The position numbers and the translations under genes are program-made. Shown one piece after another: positions 25,797 through 34,453 of a stretch of DNA of 64,000 bases (within the stretch, counting starts at the first letter, position 1; the number at the start of each line of letters is the position of its first letter). The stretch comes from Candidatus Rokuibacteriota bacterium (GTDB taxonomy: Bacteria; Methylomirabilota; Methylomirabilia; Rokubacteriales; CSP1-6): positions 62,001 to 126,000 of the forward strand of contig QHSU01000063.1 of NCBI GenBank assembly GCA_003220535.1. The letters run 5' to 3'. Below the pieces are notes generated by a model, which saw nothing but the letters and a program-made list of their open reading frames with translations, was not told where the DNA came from and did not search any database.

Positions 25797-27284
25797 ATGA
25801 AGTTCCCACGAGTCAATTTCGCGTCGCTGCGGCTCGCGGTCGTCATGCTCGGCGACCGGCTCGCCGTCGCGGCGACCCAGCGTGATCGGCACGAGACGTT
25901 CACCATCGACGCCGAGAATCCCGCGGTGGCGCTGCGCGCGGAGCTCGATGCTCGAGGTCTCGCGGCCCGCACGGTGGCGATCGGCCTCGCGCGCTCGACG
26001 GTCACCGTGAAGCCCATCGAGTTGCCGGCGGTGGCCGGCGCCACGCACGAGATGGTGAAGTTCGAGCTCGAGCGCCACCTGCCGATCGCGACCGAAGACG
26101 CCGCGTTCGACTTCGTGCCGCTGCCGATCGAGTCCGAGCAGCAGCCCGAGGGCACGGTGCCCGAAGGCAAGCGCGTGCTGATCGTCGCGGCCGATCGTCG
26201 CATCGTCGACGTGGCCTTGCGGCTCGCCGAGGAAGCGAAGCTCCGGCCCGTATCGATCACGGTGGCCGCGCACGACCTGCTCGCGCTCGTCGAGCCCCGA
26301 CGCGGCCAGCGCGTCGCGTGGCTGCATCGAACCGGCGAGACGACCGATCTTCTGCTGCTCCACGGCGCGACCCTCGTGTTCAGCCGCAGCTTCGCCGCGG
26401 CCGACGACACCACGCTCGTCGCGGAGACGCGGCGGAGCTTCGCCGGCGCGCGCTGGCGCGAGTGCGACGCGGTCTGGGTGTCGGGCGACGGCGCCGCCGC
26501 CGCGGCGCTGCTCGACCTCGGCGTCCCGGTCTCCGACCCGCCCTGGACGTCGCGGGCCGAGCACCGCCTGGCCGGGATCGGCGAGCCTCGAGGCGCCCTG
26601 GAGCTCGCGGTGGCGACGGTCTCGGGCCGAGGGGTCCGGCCGCTCGACCTCATCCCGCCCGCGCTGAAGCCGCGGCGCTTCACGCGCCACGAGATGATCA
26701 CAGGCGGCGCGCTGGCGGTGACGTTGCTGCTGGCGCTGGCCGCGCTGCTCGTCCCGGGCCTCGTGGAGGGCCGTCGCCTGGCCCGGCTCAACGCGGAGAT
26801 CGCCCGGATCGATCCCGAGGTGCATGCCGTCGAGCGCGTGGCGCGGGAGCTCGAGCGCAAGCGCCAGCTTCTCGGGACCGTCGAGAAGATCGGCACGAGC
26901 GCGCTCCAGCCCCTGCCCGTGCTCCGCGAGCTGACCGAGATCGTTCCGAGCGACGCGTGGGTCACCTATCTCGCGTTCGACCCGAAGGGTGTCGAGCTGA
27001 CGGGACAGGCCGGAGCGGCGAGCACGCTGATCCCGCTGCTGGAAAATTCGCCGCGGCTCGAGCGCGTCGAGTTCGCCTCGCCGGTCACGCGCGGGCGGGA
27101 TCGCGAGCAGTTCCGGATCCGCGCCGCGTGGGAGGCGCCCGCGCCGGTAACGCCGGCCGCGACCACCAAGCCGCCGGCCGCGCCCGACGCCAGGCCTCCG
27201 CGAGCCAGCGGCGGCGGCGCGGCAAATCCGGGCGAGGACAAGGCCCAGCCCGCGCGACCCCTGCCGGGACCACCGCGCCAATGA
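25797..27284 (+). CDS. gspL: type II secretion protein GspL, PilM-PilN-like
   Basis: A 495-residue bitopic inner-membrane protein. Residues 1-285 form a PilM/GspL actin-like cytoplasmic domain (for example VVMLGDRLAVAAT and ELERHLPIATEDAAFDFVPL). LDLIPPALKPRR then leads into one membrane helix (about 301-322), a coiled coil, and a periplasmic PilN/ferredoxin-like domain. It links GspE to the periplasmic parts. Length exceeds classical GspL (about 400) because of a Pro/Ala-rich C-terminal tail (from about 455). The PilM- and PilN-type halves are in one chain. Confidence 0.88.
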   Translation: MKFPRVNFASLRLAVVMLGDRLAVAATQRDRHETFTIDAENPAVALRAELDARGLAARTVAIGLARSTVTVKPIELPAVAGATHEMVKFELERHLPIATEDAAFDFVPLPIESEQQPEGTVPEGKRVLIVAADRRIVDVALRLAEEAKLRPVSITVAAHDLLALVEPRRGQRVAWLHRTGETTDLLLLHGATLVFSRSFAAADDTTLVAETRRSFAGARWRECDAVWVSGDGAAAAALLDLGVPVSDPPWTSRAEHRLAGIGEPRGALELAVATVSGRGVRPLDLIPPALKPRRFTRHEMITGGALAVTLLLALAALLVPGLVEGRRLARLNAEIARIDPEVHAVERVARELERKRQLLGTVEKIGTSALQPLPVLRELTEIVPSDAWVTYLAFDPKGVELTGQAGAASTLIPLLENSPRLERVEFASPVTRGRDREQFRIRAAWEAPAPVTPAATTKPPAAPDARPPRASGGGAANPGEDKAQPARPLPGPPRQ

Positions 27285-27859
27285 TCGGGAATCTCTCGCG
27301 CCGCGAACGGACCATCGTCGGCCTCGCGCTCGTCGTCGGCGTCCTCCTGGGCGGGTGGATGCTGGTGGTCGAGCCGATTCTCGAGCACAACCGCTCGGCG
27401 GCCGAGCTCGTGCCGGCGCGCGAGCAGGTGTTGCTCCAGAAGCGCGAGCTGATCGCGCGCCGCGCGGCGATCACCGCTGAGCTCAACGCGACGACGGCAC
27501 GCTTCGACAAGCTCGCGGAGGGCTTCCTCACCTCGGCGACGCCCGCGGTGGCCGCCTCGGAGCTCCAGAACCTCGTGAAGGACATGGCTGCGCAGGCGAA
27601 GACCGAGGTCCGCAGCGAGCGAATCCTGCCACCGGTCGATCGCGGCGAGCTCCTGGAGATTCCCGTCGAGATCGCCGTGTCCTGCGAGATCCGGCAGCTC
27701 GTGGATCTGCTGGCGCGGCTGGAGAGCGGGGCCAAGCTCTTACCGGTGCAGGACCTCAAGATCCGCGTCGTCAACCTGAGCCAGCCCAAGGACTTGTTGA
27801 CCACGCTCACGATCTCGGGATTCATTCTGCCCAACGCGCCGGCCAAGGCCAAGACCTGA
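27281..27859 (+). CDS. gspM: type II secretion protein GspM
   Basis: A 192-residue bitopic protein. The short cytoplasmic N terminus MIGNLSRRERTI precedes a membrane helix (VGLALVVGVLLGGWMLVVEPIL), a coiled coil and a ferredoxin-like periplasmic domain, as in GspM/PilO. Start ATG 27281 overlaps the gspL stop (ATGA), so the partners GspL and GspM are translationally coupled. A much longer frame in the same phase runs back through gspL and is only its shadow. Confidence 0.88.
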   Translation: MIGNLSRRERTIVGLALVVGVLLGGWMLVVEPILEHNRSAAELVPAREQVLLQKRELIARRAAITAELNATTARFDKLAEGFLTSATPAVAASELQNLVKDMAAQAKTEVRSERILPPVDRGELLEIPVEIAVSCEIRQLVDLLARLESGAKLLPVQDLKIRVVNLSQPKDLLTTLTISGFILPNAPAKAKT

Positions 27860-27860
27860 A

Positions 27861-28622
27861 ATGCCCCGGCGCCTGCAGGCCGTCAACGTGGTGCTCGCGG
27901 TGGTCTCGCTCCTGTGCGTCACCCTCATCGTGAAGCAACTCATCTCGGCGCGCCCGACCGTGGCCGCGCGTGCGCGACCCCCGGCGGCCCCGGCCGCCGA
28001 GCCGGCGCCCGCCGCCGAGGCGCGCCTGCCCGCCCAGGCCTACAACGTGGTCGCGACGCGCAATCTCTTCAGCCCCACACGCAGTGAGACGGTGGGGACC
28101 GGCGTGGCGGGGGGTAGCGCGCCCGCCCTCATCGCCAAGCCGAGCCTGCACGGCATCGTACTGCGCGACGGCTCGCCGATCGCGTACCTCGAGGATCCAT
28201 TCACCAAACGCATCGCCGGCTATAAGGTCGGCGATCCGATCGCCGGCGGCACGGTGCAGACGATCTCGGCCGACGCCGTCGTGATCGCCCGGCCCGACGG
28301 CACGGTCGACGTACGCCTGCGCGACCCGTCGAAGCCGCGCCCGCCGGCACCGGCGGTCGGTCAGCCGCCCGGGCCCGGTCAACCTTCGGTGGGGGCCCAG
28401 CCCCCGGTTCCCGGCCAGGTCCCGCCGCCCGGCGCAATACCGCCGCGCGCCTTCACGCCGCCGGCGGTGCCCGGGCAGCAGCCACCACAAGCGGTGCAGC
28501 CGCCGACGCCGGGCTTGCCGGGCCCCTTGCCTTTCGGCCGGCCCTCGCCTAGCCTGGGGCGGCGTCTGCCGCCGCTTCCAACGGACCAGGGCGGCTCACC
28601 ACAGCCGAGCCCACAACAATAG
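27861..28622 (+). CDS. gspC: type II secretion GspC-like protein with Pro-rich tail
   Basis: A 253-residue bitopic protein. An N-terminal membrane helix (VNVVLAVVSLLCVTLIVKQLI) is followed by an Ala/Pro linker and then a GspC homology region: VVATRNLFSPTR, KPSLHGIVLRDGSPIAYLEDP, AGYKVGDPIAGGTVQTISADAVVI. That region contacts the secretin in known systems. There is no PDZ domain; instead the last 80 residues are Pro/Gln/Gly-rich and disordered. Position next to gspD supports the call. Confidence 0.8.
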   Translation: MPRRLQAVNVVLAVVSLLCVTLIVKQLISARPTVAARARPPAAPAAEPAPAAEARLPAQAYNVVATRNLFSPTRSETVGTGVAGGSAPALIAKPSLHGIVLRDGSPIAYLEDPFTKRIAGYKVGDPIAGGTVQTISADAVVIARPDGTVDVRLRDPSKPRPPAPAVGQPPGPGQPSVGAQPPVPGQVPPPGAIPPRAFTPPAVPGQQPPQAVQPPTPGLPGPLPFGRPSPSLGRRLPPLPTDQGGSPQPSPQQ

Positions 28623-28632
28623 AATAGAGAGA

Positions 28633-31026
28633 ATGAAGCGTCTCGTGAGAACGAAGCGTCTCGTCGCCGGCCTCATGGTGCTGGCCCTCGTCTCCGGGTG
28701 CGCCGCGCCGCGTCCAAAGCCGCCGGTCACCCCGTTGATTCCCCCGCCGGCGGCGGAAGCACCGCCACCGCCGGCGCCCGAGCAACCGCCCGGGCTGCCC
28801 TCGGTGATGTCCGTGGGTCCGCGTACCGTGCCGCCGGCGGCGGCTCCCGCCCCTGAGCCCGCGGCGCCGCCACCGCCGGCGCCACCACCACCGACCGCGC
28901 CGCCCGTGCCGCCCGCTCAACGCGGACGGTTCGTCGTCCTCAACTTCGACAACGCCGACATCGAGACCGTCATCCAGGCGGCGAGCGAGATCATCGGCTT
29001 CAACTACGTGCTGGCGCCCGACGTCCGCGGCAAGGTGACCGTGCAGACCTCCGGCCGCATCGCCCAGGAAGAGGTGTTCGGCGTCCTGCTCGCCATCCTC
29101 GAGGTCCACGGATTCACGGCGGTCAAGGCGGGGAACCTCTACAAGATTCTTCGCATCGAGGGCGCGCGCGAGCGCGCCGTGCCCACGATCGTCGGCCTCA
29201 CCCCCGATCCAAACCGCACGACCGACGAGATCATCACGCAGATCGTGCCGATCCGGTACTCGTCGGTCGCGGACCTCAGCGCGCTCCTCCGCCCGCTCAT
29301 CTCGGCGCGTGGCACGCTGATCGCCCACCGCGAGACGAACGTGCTGATCGTCACCGACTCGGCGTCGAACGTCACGCGGCTGCTCGACATCATTCGGCTC
29401 GTGGACGTGCAGGTGGCGCAGGAGGAGTTGCAGATCATCCCGATCTCGTACGCCGACGCGGCCGAGCTGGCGGTGATCCTGACCCAGCTCTTCGCCAGTG
29501 GCCGCATCCGGACCGCGGTGCCCGGCACGCCCCCCGCGCCGACGCCGGTGGCTCCCGGGCCGCCCGGGGTGCCGGGGCCTCCGGCCGCGGCGGCGACGCC
29601 CAGCGGCTCGGCGGAGCGCGCCCCGCTGATCATTCCTGAGCGCCGCTCGAACTCCCTGATCGTGCACGCCAAGAAGCACGAGGTCGAAACGATCAAGCGC
29701 CTGGTCGGGCAGCTCGACGTCAATATCTATGGCGGGCGCCGCGTGTTCATCTACTATGCCGAGAACGCCAAGGCGAAGGACCTGGCGGCGACGCTGAACT
29801 CGATCTACGGCGGGCGCGACAGCGGCGCCACGTCGACCAGCACGGCGACCGGGTCGCCGGCGGGCACGCGACCGGGGGCGACGACGCCGCCGCCGCCGCC
29901 GGGCTCCGGTGGCGGGGCCCCGCTGGGCGCGAACGCGCCCGACGTCCTCGCCGAAGGCCAGGTGCGCTTCATCGCCGACGAGATCACCAACGCGGTGATC
30001 GTCACGACCTTCCCGCGGAGCTGGACCGAGATCGAGAACACGATCAAGCAGCTCGACCGCATGCCGCGCCAGGTGCTGATCGAGGTGCTGGTGGCCGAGA
30101 TCACGCTGACCGATGACACGCGGCTCGGCATCGACTGGGCCGTCAGACAGGGCCGCTTCAACTTCGTCAACACCAACACCGGGCCCCCGGCCCTGCCGAC
30201 GACCCCTGGGTCCGACGGCGGGCTGTTGACGCTCCCGGCGCAGGTCGGCGGCCCGGCCGCCCTCATCGGGCCCATCGGCCAGGGACTTACCGCGTTCACG
30301 TTCCAGACCGACAAGTTCATCGCCATGCTCAACGCCCTGGCGAGCGAGAACAAGATCAACATCGTCTCGAACCCGCACGTGCTCACGTCCGAGAACAAGA
30401 AGGCGGTCATCAACGTCTCGACCTCGGTGCCCGTCGTCACCAGCCAGACCACCGGCCAGGTGGCCGCGGCGACCACCGCGGCGACCACGACCTCGACCAC
30501 CACGACCACGACGGCGGGACTCAACCAGACCGTCGAGTACCGCGACGCCGGCGTGATCCTCACGGTGACTCCGCGCATCGGCGAGCGGGGCACGGTCGCC
30601 CTCGACGTGAAGCAGGAAGTGAACTCGATCGGCCCCAACGTGGCGCCGACGAACTCGCCCTCGTTCATCAAGCGAGAGGCGGAAACCTCGGTCGTGCTCC
30701 TCAGCAGCAATACGCTCGTGCTGGGCGGGCTCATCCAGGACAAGCTGACCACCGACGACCGCGGGATTCCGCTTCTCAAGGACATCCCGCTCCTGGGCTA
30801 TCTGTTCAGATTCACGGAGCGGCGGATCGAGAAGACGGAGCTCTTGCTCCTGATCACGCCACGCGTGATCGGCACCGCGATCGACGCCGCCAGGCTCACC
30901 GACGAGATGCGCAAGTCAACGCCCGAGCTGAACGATGCCCTCAGGCGGGCGCCACGCCAGCCGTCGGTCGCGCCGCGGCCGCGGCCCGGCGCTCCCCCGC
31001 CGCCGGCCCCGCCCTCGTCACCCTAA
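28633..31026 (+). CDS. gspD: type II secretion secretin GspD, lipoprotein type
   Basis: A 797-residue outer-membrane secretin. A lipoprotein signal ends LALVSGC, with acylated Cys23, so it may pilot itself to the outer membrane. A Pro-rich linker (about 25-95) precedes N0 (FVVLNFDNADIETVIQAASEI), N1, N2 and N3 domains. The secretin core runs from about 450 to 740, with VEVLVAEITLTDD, VSNPHVLTSENKKA, VEYRDAGVILTVTPRI and LVLGGLIQDKLT. Loops rich in Pro/Gly and a Thr/Ala-rich stretch in the channel region are unusual. Last gene of the operon. Confidence 0.94.
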   Translation: MKRLVRTKRLVAGLMVLALVSGCAAPRPKPPVTPLIPPPAAEAPPPPAPEQPPGLPSVMSVGPRTVPPAAAPAPEPAAPPPPAPPPPTAPPVPPAQRGRFVVLNFDNADIETVIQAASEIIGFNYVLAPDVRGKVTVQTSGRIAQEEVFGVLLAILEVHGFTAVKAGNLYKILRIEGARERAVPTIVGLTPDPNRTTDEIITQIVPIRYSSVADLSALLRPLISARGTLIAHRETNVLIVTDSASNVTRLLDIIRLVDVQVAQEELQIIPISYADAAELAVILTQLFASGRIRTAVPGTPPAPTPVAPGPPGVPGPPAAAATPSGSAERAPLIIPERRSNSLIVHAKKHEVETIKRLVGQLDVNIYGGRRVFIYYAENAKAKDLAATLNSIYGGRDSGATSTSTATGSPAGTRPGATTPPPPPGSGGGAPLGANAPDVLAEGQVRFIADEITNAVIVTTFPRSWTEIENTIKQLDRMPRQVLIEVLVAEITLTDDTRLGIDWAVRQGRFNFVNTNTGPPALPTTPGSDGGLLTLPAQVGGPAALIGPIGQGLTAFTFQTDKFIAMLNALASENKINIVSNPHVLTSENKKAVINVSTSVPVVTSQTTGQVAAATTAATTTSTTTTTTAGLNQTVEYRDAGVILTVTPRIGERGTVALDVKQEVNSIGPNVAPTNSPSFIKREAETSVVLLSSNTLVLGGLIQDKLTTDDRGIPLLKDIPLLGYLFRFTERRIEKTELLLLITPRVIGTAIDAARLTDEMRKSTPELNDALRRAPRQPSVAPRPRPGAPPPPAPPSSP

Positions 31027-31037
31027 GCGCTGCTGAG

Positions 31038-31072
31038 CGGCCCGGCGGCGGCCTCGGGCCGGCGGCGATTTT
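31038..31072 (+). terminator. possible terminator after gspD
   Basis: CGGCCCG (31038-31044) and CGGGCCG (31055-31061) form a seven-pair stem with a ten-base loop, followed by GCGGCG and ATTTTCT. It starts 11 bases after the gspD stop. The T run is short and offset, so the call is moderate. Confidence 0.4.
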
Positions 31073-31112
31073 CTCGGCCAGCGCGGTCCCCCGCTGACAA
31101 CTGGCGATCAGA

Positions 31113-31610
31113 TCACCGCCGCGCGTTGTCGAAGCGATGCATCACGCCTTTGCCGTCGGGGCGCGGCTGTTCCTCGTAGCGGCCGCCGGTGTAGTCCCCG
31201 ATGACACGGCGCCAGAAGGCCTGGGCCTCGACGTTGCTCGTGATCTGCGTGAGCTCCCACTTGCCGGGGAACTTGTCGAACACACGCCGGGCCGTCTCGC
31301 CGCCGACGCCTCGCCGGCGGTGCCGGCGCAGAATGAAGAACTCGCTGACCTCTCGCGTGCCGTCCCCGGCGTAGCGGGCGCGGTCGCGGACCAGCACGAA
31401 GCCGGCCAGCGTTCCGTCCACGCGCACGAGGAACGACGTCATTCTTGGATCCGTCCAGAAGCTCTCGATGGTCGCGGCATCGCCGTAGAGCCCGTCGTCG
31501 GCGATGGCGCCGTCGTCGATGGCGGCGAAGTCGTAGAGATAGAGCTGCATGAGACGCCTCAGCACCGGGATGTCCTTGCCGCGCGCCTGGTGAAGCTCGA
31601 CCTTCATCAT
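31113..31610 (-). CDS. GNAT family N-acetyltransferase
   Basis: A 165-residue GNAT acyltransferase. The acetyl-CoA site is SEFFILRRHRRRGVGGETARRVFDKFPG (motif A with R-R-x-G-V-G-G), followed by ITSNVEAQAFWRRVIGDY. The acceptor cannot be predicted. It starts 20 bases from the divergent BtpA gene and converges on gspD. Confidence 0.88.
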   Translation of the reverse strand: MMKVELHQARGKDIPVLRRLMQLYLYDFAAIDDGAIADDGLYGDAATIESFWTDPRMTSFLVRVDGTLAGFVLVRDRARYAGDGTREVSEFFILRRHRRRGVGGETARRVFDKFPGKWELTQITSNVEAQAFWRRVIGDYTGGRYEEQPRPDGKGVMHRFDNARR

Positions 31611-31630
31611 GTCGTGCTAGGCTACCGCTG

Positions 31631-32413
31631 ATGCGACTCGAGCGCACGATCATCGGCATGGTTCACCTCCCGCCCCTGCCCGGCAGTCCGCGCTGGGACG
31701 GCTCGATGGCGCGCGTCACCGCCGTGGCGCTGGCCGACGCGAGCGCGCTGATCGAGGGCGGCGTCGATGCGGTCCTGGTCGAGAACTTCGGCGACGCGCC
31801 CTTCACACCTGGACGCGTCGAGCCGGCCACCGTGGCGGCCATGAGCGTCGTCGCCGCGGAGGTGCGCCGCGCGTTTCCCGGGACGCCCCTCGGCGTGAAC
31901 GTGCTGAAGAACGACGCGCGCGCGGCCCTGGCCGTGGCCGCCGCAGTCGGCGCCGAGTTCATCCGCGTCAACGTCCACGCGGGCGCCGTCCTCGCCGATC
32001 AAGGGATCGTCCAGTCCGACGCCCACGGCACGCTCCGCGACCGGCGACTGCTCGGCGTCGCGGTCGCGATCTTCGCCGACGTCGGCGGCAAGCACGCCGT
32101 GCCCCTGGCCCCCGTGGAGGTCGAGCAGACCGCGCGCGACCTCGTCCACCGGGGCCTCGCCGACGCGCTCGTCGTCTCGGGCCCGGCCACCGGCCAGGCG
32201 ACGCCGCTCGCGGAGGTCAAGCGAGTGCGGAGCGCCGTCCCCGAGGTGCCGCTCCTCGTCGGCAGCGGTGTCACCGCCGAGACCGCGGCGGAGCTCCTGT
32301 CGATCGCCGACGGGCTCATCGTCGGCACGTCGGTCAAGCGCGAAGGTGATGTGCGGCAGCCCGTCGATCGCGCGCGGGTGGAGAAGCTGGTTGCCGCGGC
32401 TCGTCGCCGCTAG
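31631..32413 (+). CDS. BtpA/SgcQ family protein
   Basis: A 260-residue TIM-barrel protein of the BtpA family. The N-terminal GMVHLPPLPGSPRW is the family mark, followed by VDAVLVENFGDAPF, PLGVNVLKNDARAAL and FIRVNVHAGAVLADQG. BtpA is needed for photosystem I stability in cyanobacteria, and SgcQ occurs in sugar operons; no reaction is proven for either, but a sugar- or nucleoside-phosphate aldolase or isomerase is likely. Here it overlaps the downstream glycosidase gene and lies near ribokinase and nucleoside hydrolase genes. Confidence 0.85.
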   Translation: MRLERTIIGMVHLPPLPGSPRWDGSMARVTAVALADASALIEGGVDAVLVENFGDAPFTPGRVEPATVAAMSVVAAEVRRAFPGTPLGVNVLKNDARAALAVAAAVGAEFIRVNVHAGAVLADQGIVQSDAHGTLRDRRLLGVAVAIFADVGGKHAVPLAPVEVEQTARDLVHRGLADALVVSGPATGQATPLAEVKRVRSAVPEVPLLVGSGVTAETAAELLSIADGLIVGTSVKREGDVRQPVDRARVEKLVAAARRR

Positions 32414-33500
32414 CCTCGTCGCCGTTCTCCTGGCCGCAAGCTGCCGCACCGCGATCGAGCCCGATCCCGCTCGCCTGGCCGCCCTTGAGCCCGAGCTCGG
32501 CTCGCTCCTGCTGGTGGGGTTCCGCGGCACCGACGTCGCCGACAACGACGATCTGGAGCGGCTGCTCTGCGAAGTCCGGGTCGGAGGCATCGTGCTGCTC
32601 GCCCGCAACATCGTGGACGCCGACCAGCTCGCGCGGCTCACGGCGGCGCTCGTGGCGCGGTCGGCCGCGTGCTCGGGCCGGAAGCTCTTCGTCGCCGTCG
32701 ACGCCGAGGGCGGCAACGTCATGCGCCTGGCCCCGGGCGCCGGCTGGTCGGGAACGCTCTCGGCTCAGGAGCTGGGGGAGACGAACGACTTCGTGCTGAC
32801 CGAGCTCGAGGCGCGGCGGATCGGCAGGATGCTGCGCACCGTCGGGATCAACTGGGACCTGGCGCCCGTGGTGGACGTCGGCTACAACCCGGCGAACCAG
32901 GTCATCGTCGGGACCGCGCGGAGCTTCGGCGCGAACCCTCTCCTGGTCACCGAGCACGCGCGCGCCTTCGTCCGCGGCCTGCGCGCCGAAGGCGTGCTCA
33001 CGGCGTTGAAGCACTTCCCCGGCCACGGCTCGAGCTTCGGCGACTCGCATCTCGGCTTCACCGACGTCACGGCGACCGCGGCGCCGAACATCGAGCTGAT
33101 CCCGTATCGCGCGCTGATCGAGGAGGGGCTCGCCGACAGCGTGATGACGGCGCACGTCTTCAACCGGCGCCTCGACGACCAGCGGCCGGCGACCCTCTCC
33201 CGCGCGACCATCGGCGGGCTGCTCCGCGGCCAGCTCGGCTTCACCGGTCTCGTCGTCAGTGACGACCTCCGCATGCGGGCGATCGAGCAGCAGTACGGGA
33301 TCGGCGAGGCGGCAGTGCTGGCGCTCGACGCGGGGGTGGACGTGCTGGTCATCGTCGACGACCGGCTCCCCGACGGCCGCTCGGCGGCGCAGGTGGCGCT
33401 CGCGGCGATCCGTCAGGCGCTCCGAAAAGGCACGCTCGACCCGGCGCGCGTCGAGGCGTCGATCGAGCGGGTGCGCGCGCTCCGGGCCCGCCTGCCCTAG
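32391..33500 (+). CDS. NagZ-like beta-N-acetylhexosaminidase (GH3), lipoprotein
   Basis: A glycoside hydrolase family 3 protein of about 369 residues. KHFPGHGSSFGDSHLGF carries the Asp/His acid-base pair of NagZ-type enzymes, and VVSDDLRM carries the nucleophile Asp. These enzymes remove N-acetylglucosamine from muropeptides. Unlike cytoplasmic NagZ, the N terminus is a lipoprotein signal ending AVLLAASC. I prefer TTG 32391 (GGAG seven bases upstream, 23-base overlap with btpA); ATG 32349 also gives a signal peptide. It is probably active on peptidoglycan in the periplasm. Confidence 0.88.
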   Translation: MPRLVAASLVAVLLAASCRTAIEPDPARLAALEPELGSLLLVGFRGTDVADNDDLERLLCEVRVGGIVLLARNIVDADQLARLTAALVARSAACSGRKLFVAVDAEGGNVMRLAPGAGWSGTLSAQELGETNDFVLTELEARRIGRMLRTVGINWDLAPVVDVGYNPANQVIVGTARSFGANPLLVTEHARAFVRGLRAEGVLTALKHFPGHGSSFGDSHLGFTDVTATAAPNIELIPYRALIEEGLADSVMTAHVFNRRLDDQRPATLSRATIGGLLRGQLGFTGLVVSDDLRMRAIEQQYGIGEAAVLALDAGVDVLVIVDDRLPDGRSAAQVALAAIRQALRKGTLDPARVEASIERVRALRARLP

Positions 33501-33529
33501 CCTCGACGGCTCGCGAACGACGCGCGGTG

Positions 33530-34369
33530 CTAGCCGAAGGCTCGCACGGCGATCGCATAGATCCCGTTGCGACGCCCGGGCATCTCGTGCGCGCCGTGCA
33601 GCATGATCGGCGCGTCGCCGGCGGCGCGCAGGCCGAGCCCCGCGAGCGAGGCGAGGAACTCGCCCTGCCGTACCGGCACGTCGATGCGAACAGGGTCCGG
33701 CACATCGGCGGTGAGTGACTGGAAGAGCGCGGCCGCGTCGGCGGTGTCCGTCGCGATCAGCGGGCCCACCACGAGCTGGTCGCGCTGGCGCGTGGCGATC
33801 CCGAAGGCGCGGGCCCTACCGTGCGCGTCACGCACGACGGCGGTCGCGGCGGCGCGCGCGAGCAAAATGCGCAGGAGCGCGCGTCGATCCGCGCCGAACG
33901 CGGCGTGGTCCAGGCGCGCCACGGCGTCGGCGTCGATCTGCGCGATCGGAGGGAGACGGTCGCCGTTCAGGGCCCCCTGGCCGACCATCCGCTGCACGCG
34001 CTCGACTTCGACGAAGCCGAGGCCGACATAGAGTGGCTCCCCCTGGGGGGTAGCGATGAGCGTCATGGGACGCGGCGCGACCAGACGCAGGCAGTGCTCC
34101 ATGACCGCGCGCGCGAGCCCTCGCCGGCGGTGCGACGGAGCGACCAGCACCATACCGAGGGAGACGAGGGCCGCGCCGTAGTCGAAGAGAGCTGCGCTCG
34201 ACATGGGCGCGCCCGCGGCGCCGCGATGGCCGAAGACCTGACCGGCCTCGAGGATCGCCGCCCAGTCTTCGCTCGAGTGGGGCCAGCCGACGCTCTCCGA
34301 CAAGGCGAGCAATCCCGGCGCGTCCGCGTGACCCAACGTCGCAATCGGAGGCCAACCCAGGCCCGACAA
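33530..34369 (-). CDS. tandem GNAT family acetyltransferase
   Basis: A 279-residue protein. Residues 1-135 are a GNAT domain with motif A (GMVLVAPSHRRRGLARAVMEHCL) and LYVGLGFVEVERVQRM. The C-terminal part (from about 140) is a second, more divergent GNAT-like domain of the YitH type (RAFGIATRQRDQLVVGPLIA). Substrate unknown. The start is TTG 34369, with AGGAG seven bases before it. It is convergent with the glycosidase gene and lies downstream of ribokinase. Confidence 0.82.
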   Translation of the reverse strand: MSGLGWPPIATLGHADAPGLLALSESVGWPHSSEDWAAILEAGQVFGHRGAAGAPMSSAALFDYGAALVSLGMVLVAPSHRRRGLARAVMEHCLRLVAPRPMTLIATPQGEPLYVGLGFVEVERVQRMVGQGALNGDRLPPIAQIDADAVARLDHAAFGADRRALLRILLARAAATAVVRDAHGRARAFGIATRQRDQLVVGPLIATDTADAAALFQSLTADVPDPVRIDVPVRQGEFLASLAGLGLRAAGDAPIMLHGAHEMPGRRNGIYAIAVRAFG

Positions 34370-34453
34370 TGAGGTCTCCTCTCTCAGCGCCTCGGGCGCG
34401 TTTGCCCTCCGGCGAGCGCTACGTGCGCGGCCAGTATCGGATGAGCGTCTTCG

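Noticed and set aside
28549..30378. Long minus-strand frame opposite gspD
   Set aside because: Same cause; gspD and gspC explain the region, and the antisense product is low-complexity Arg/Asp-rich.
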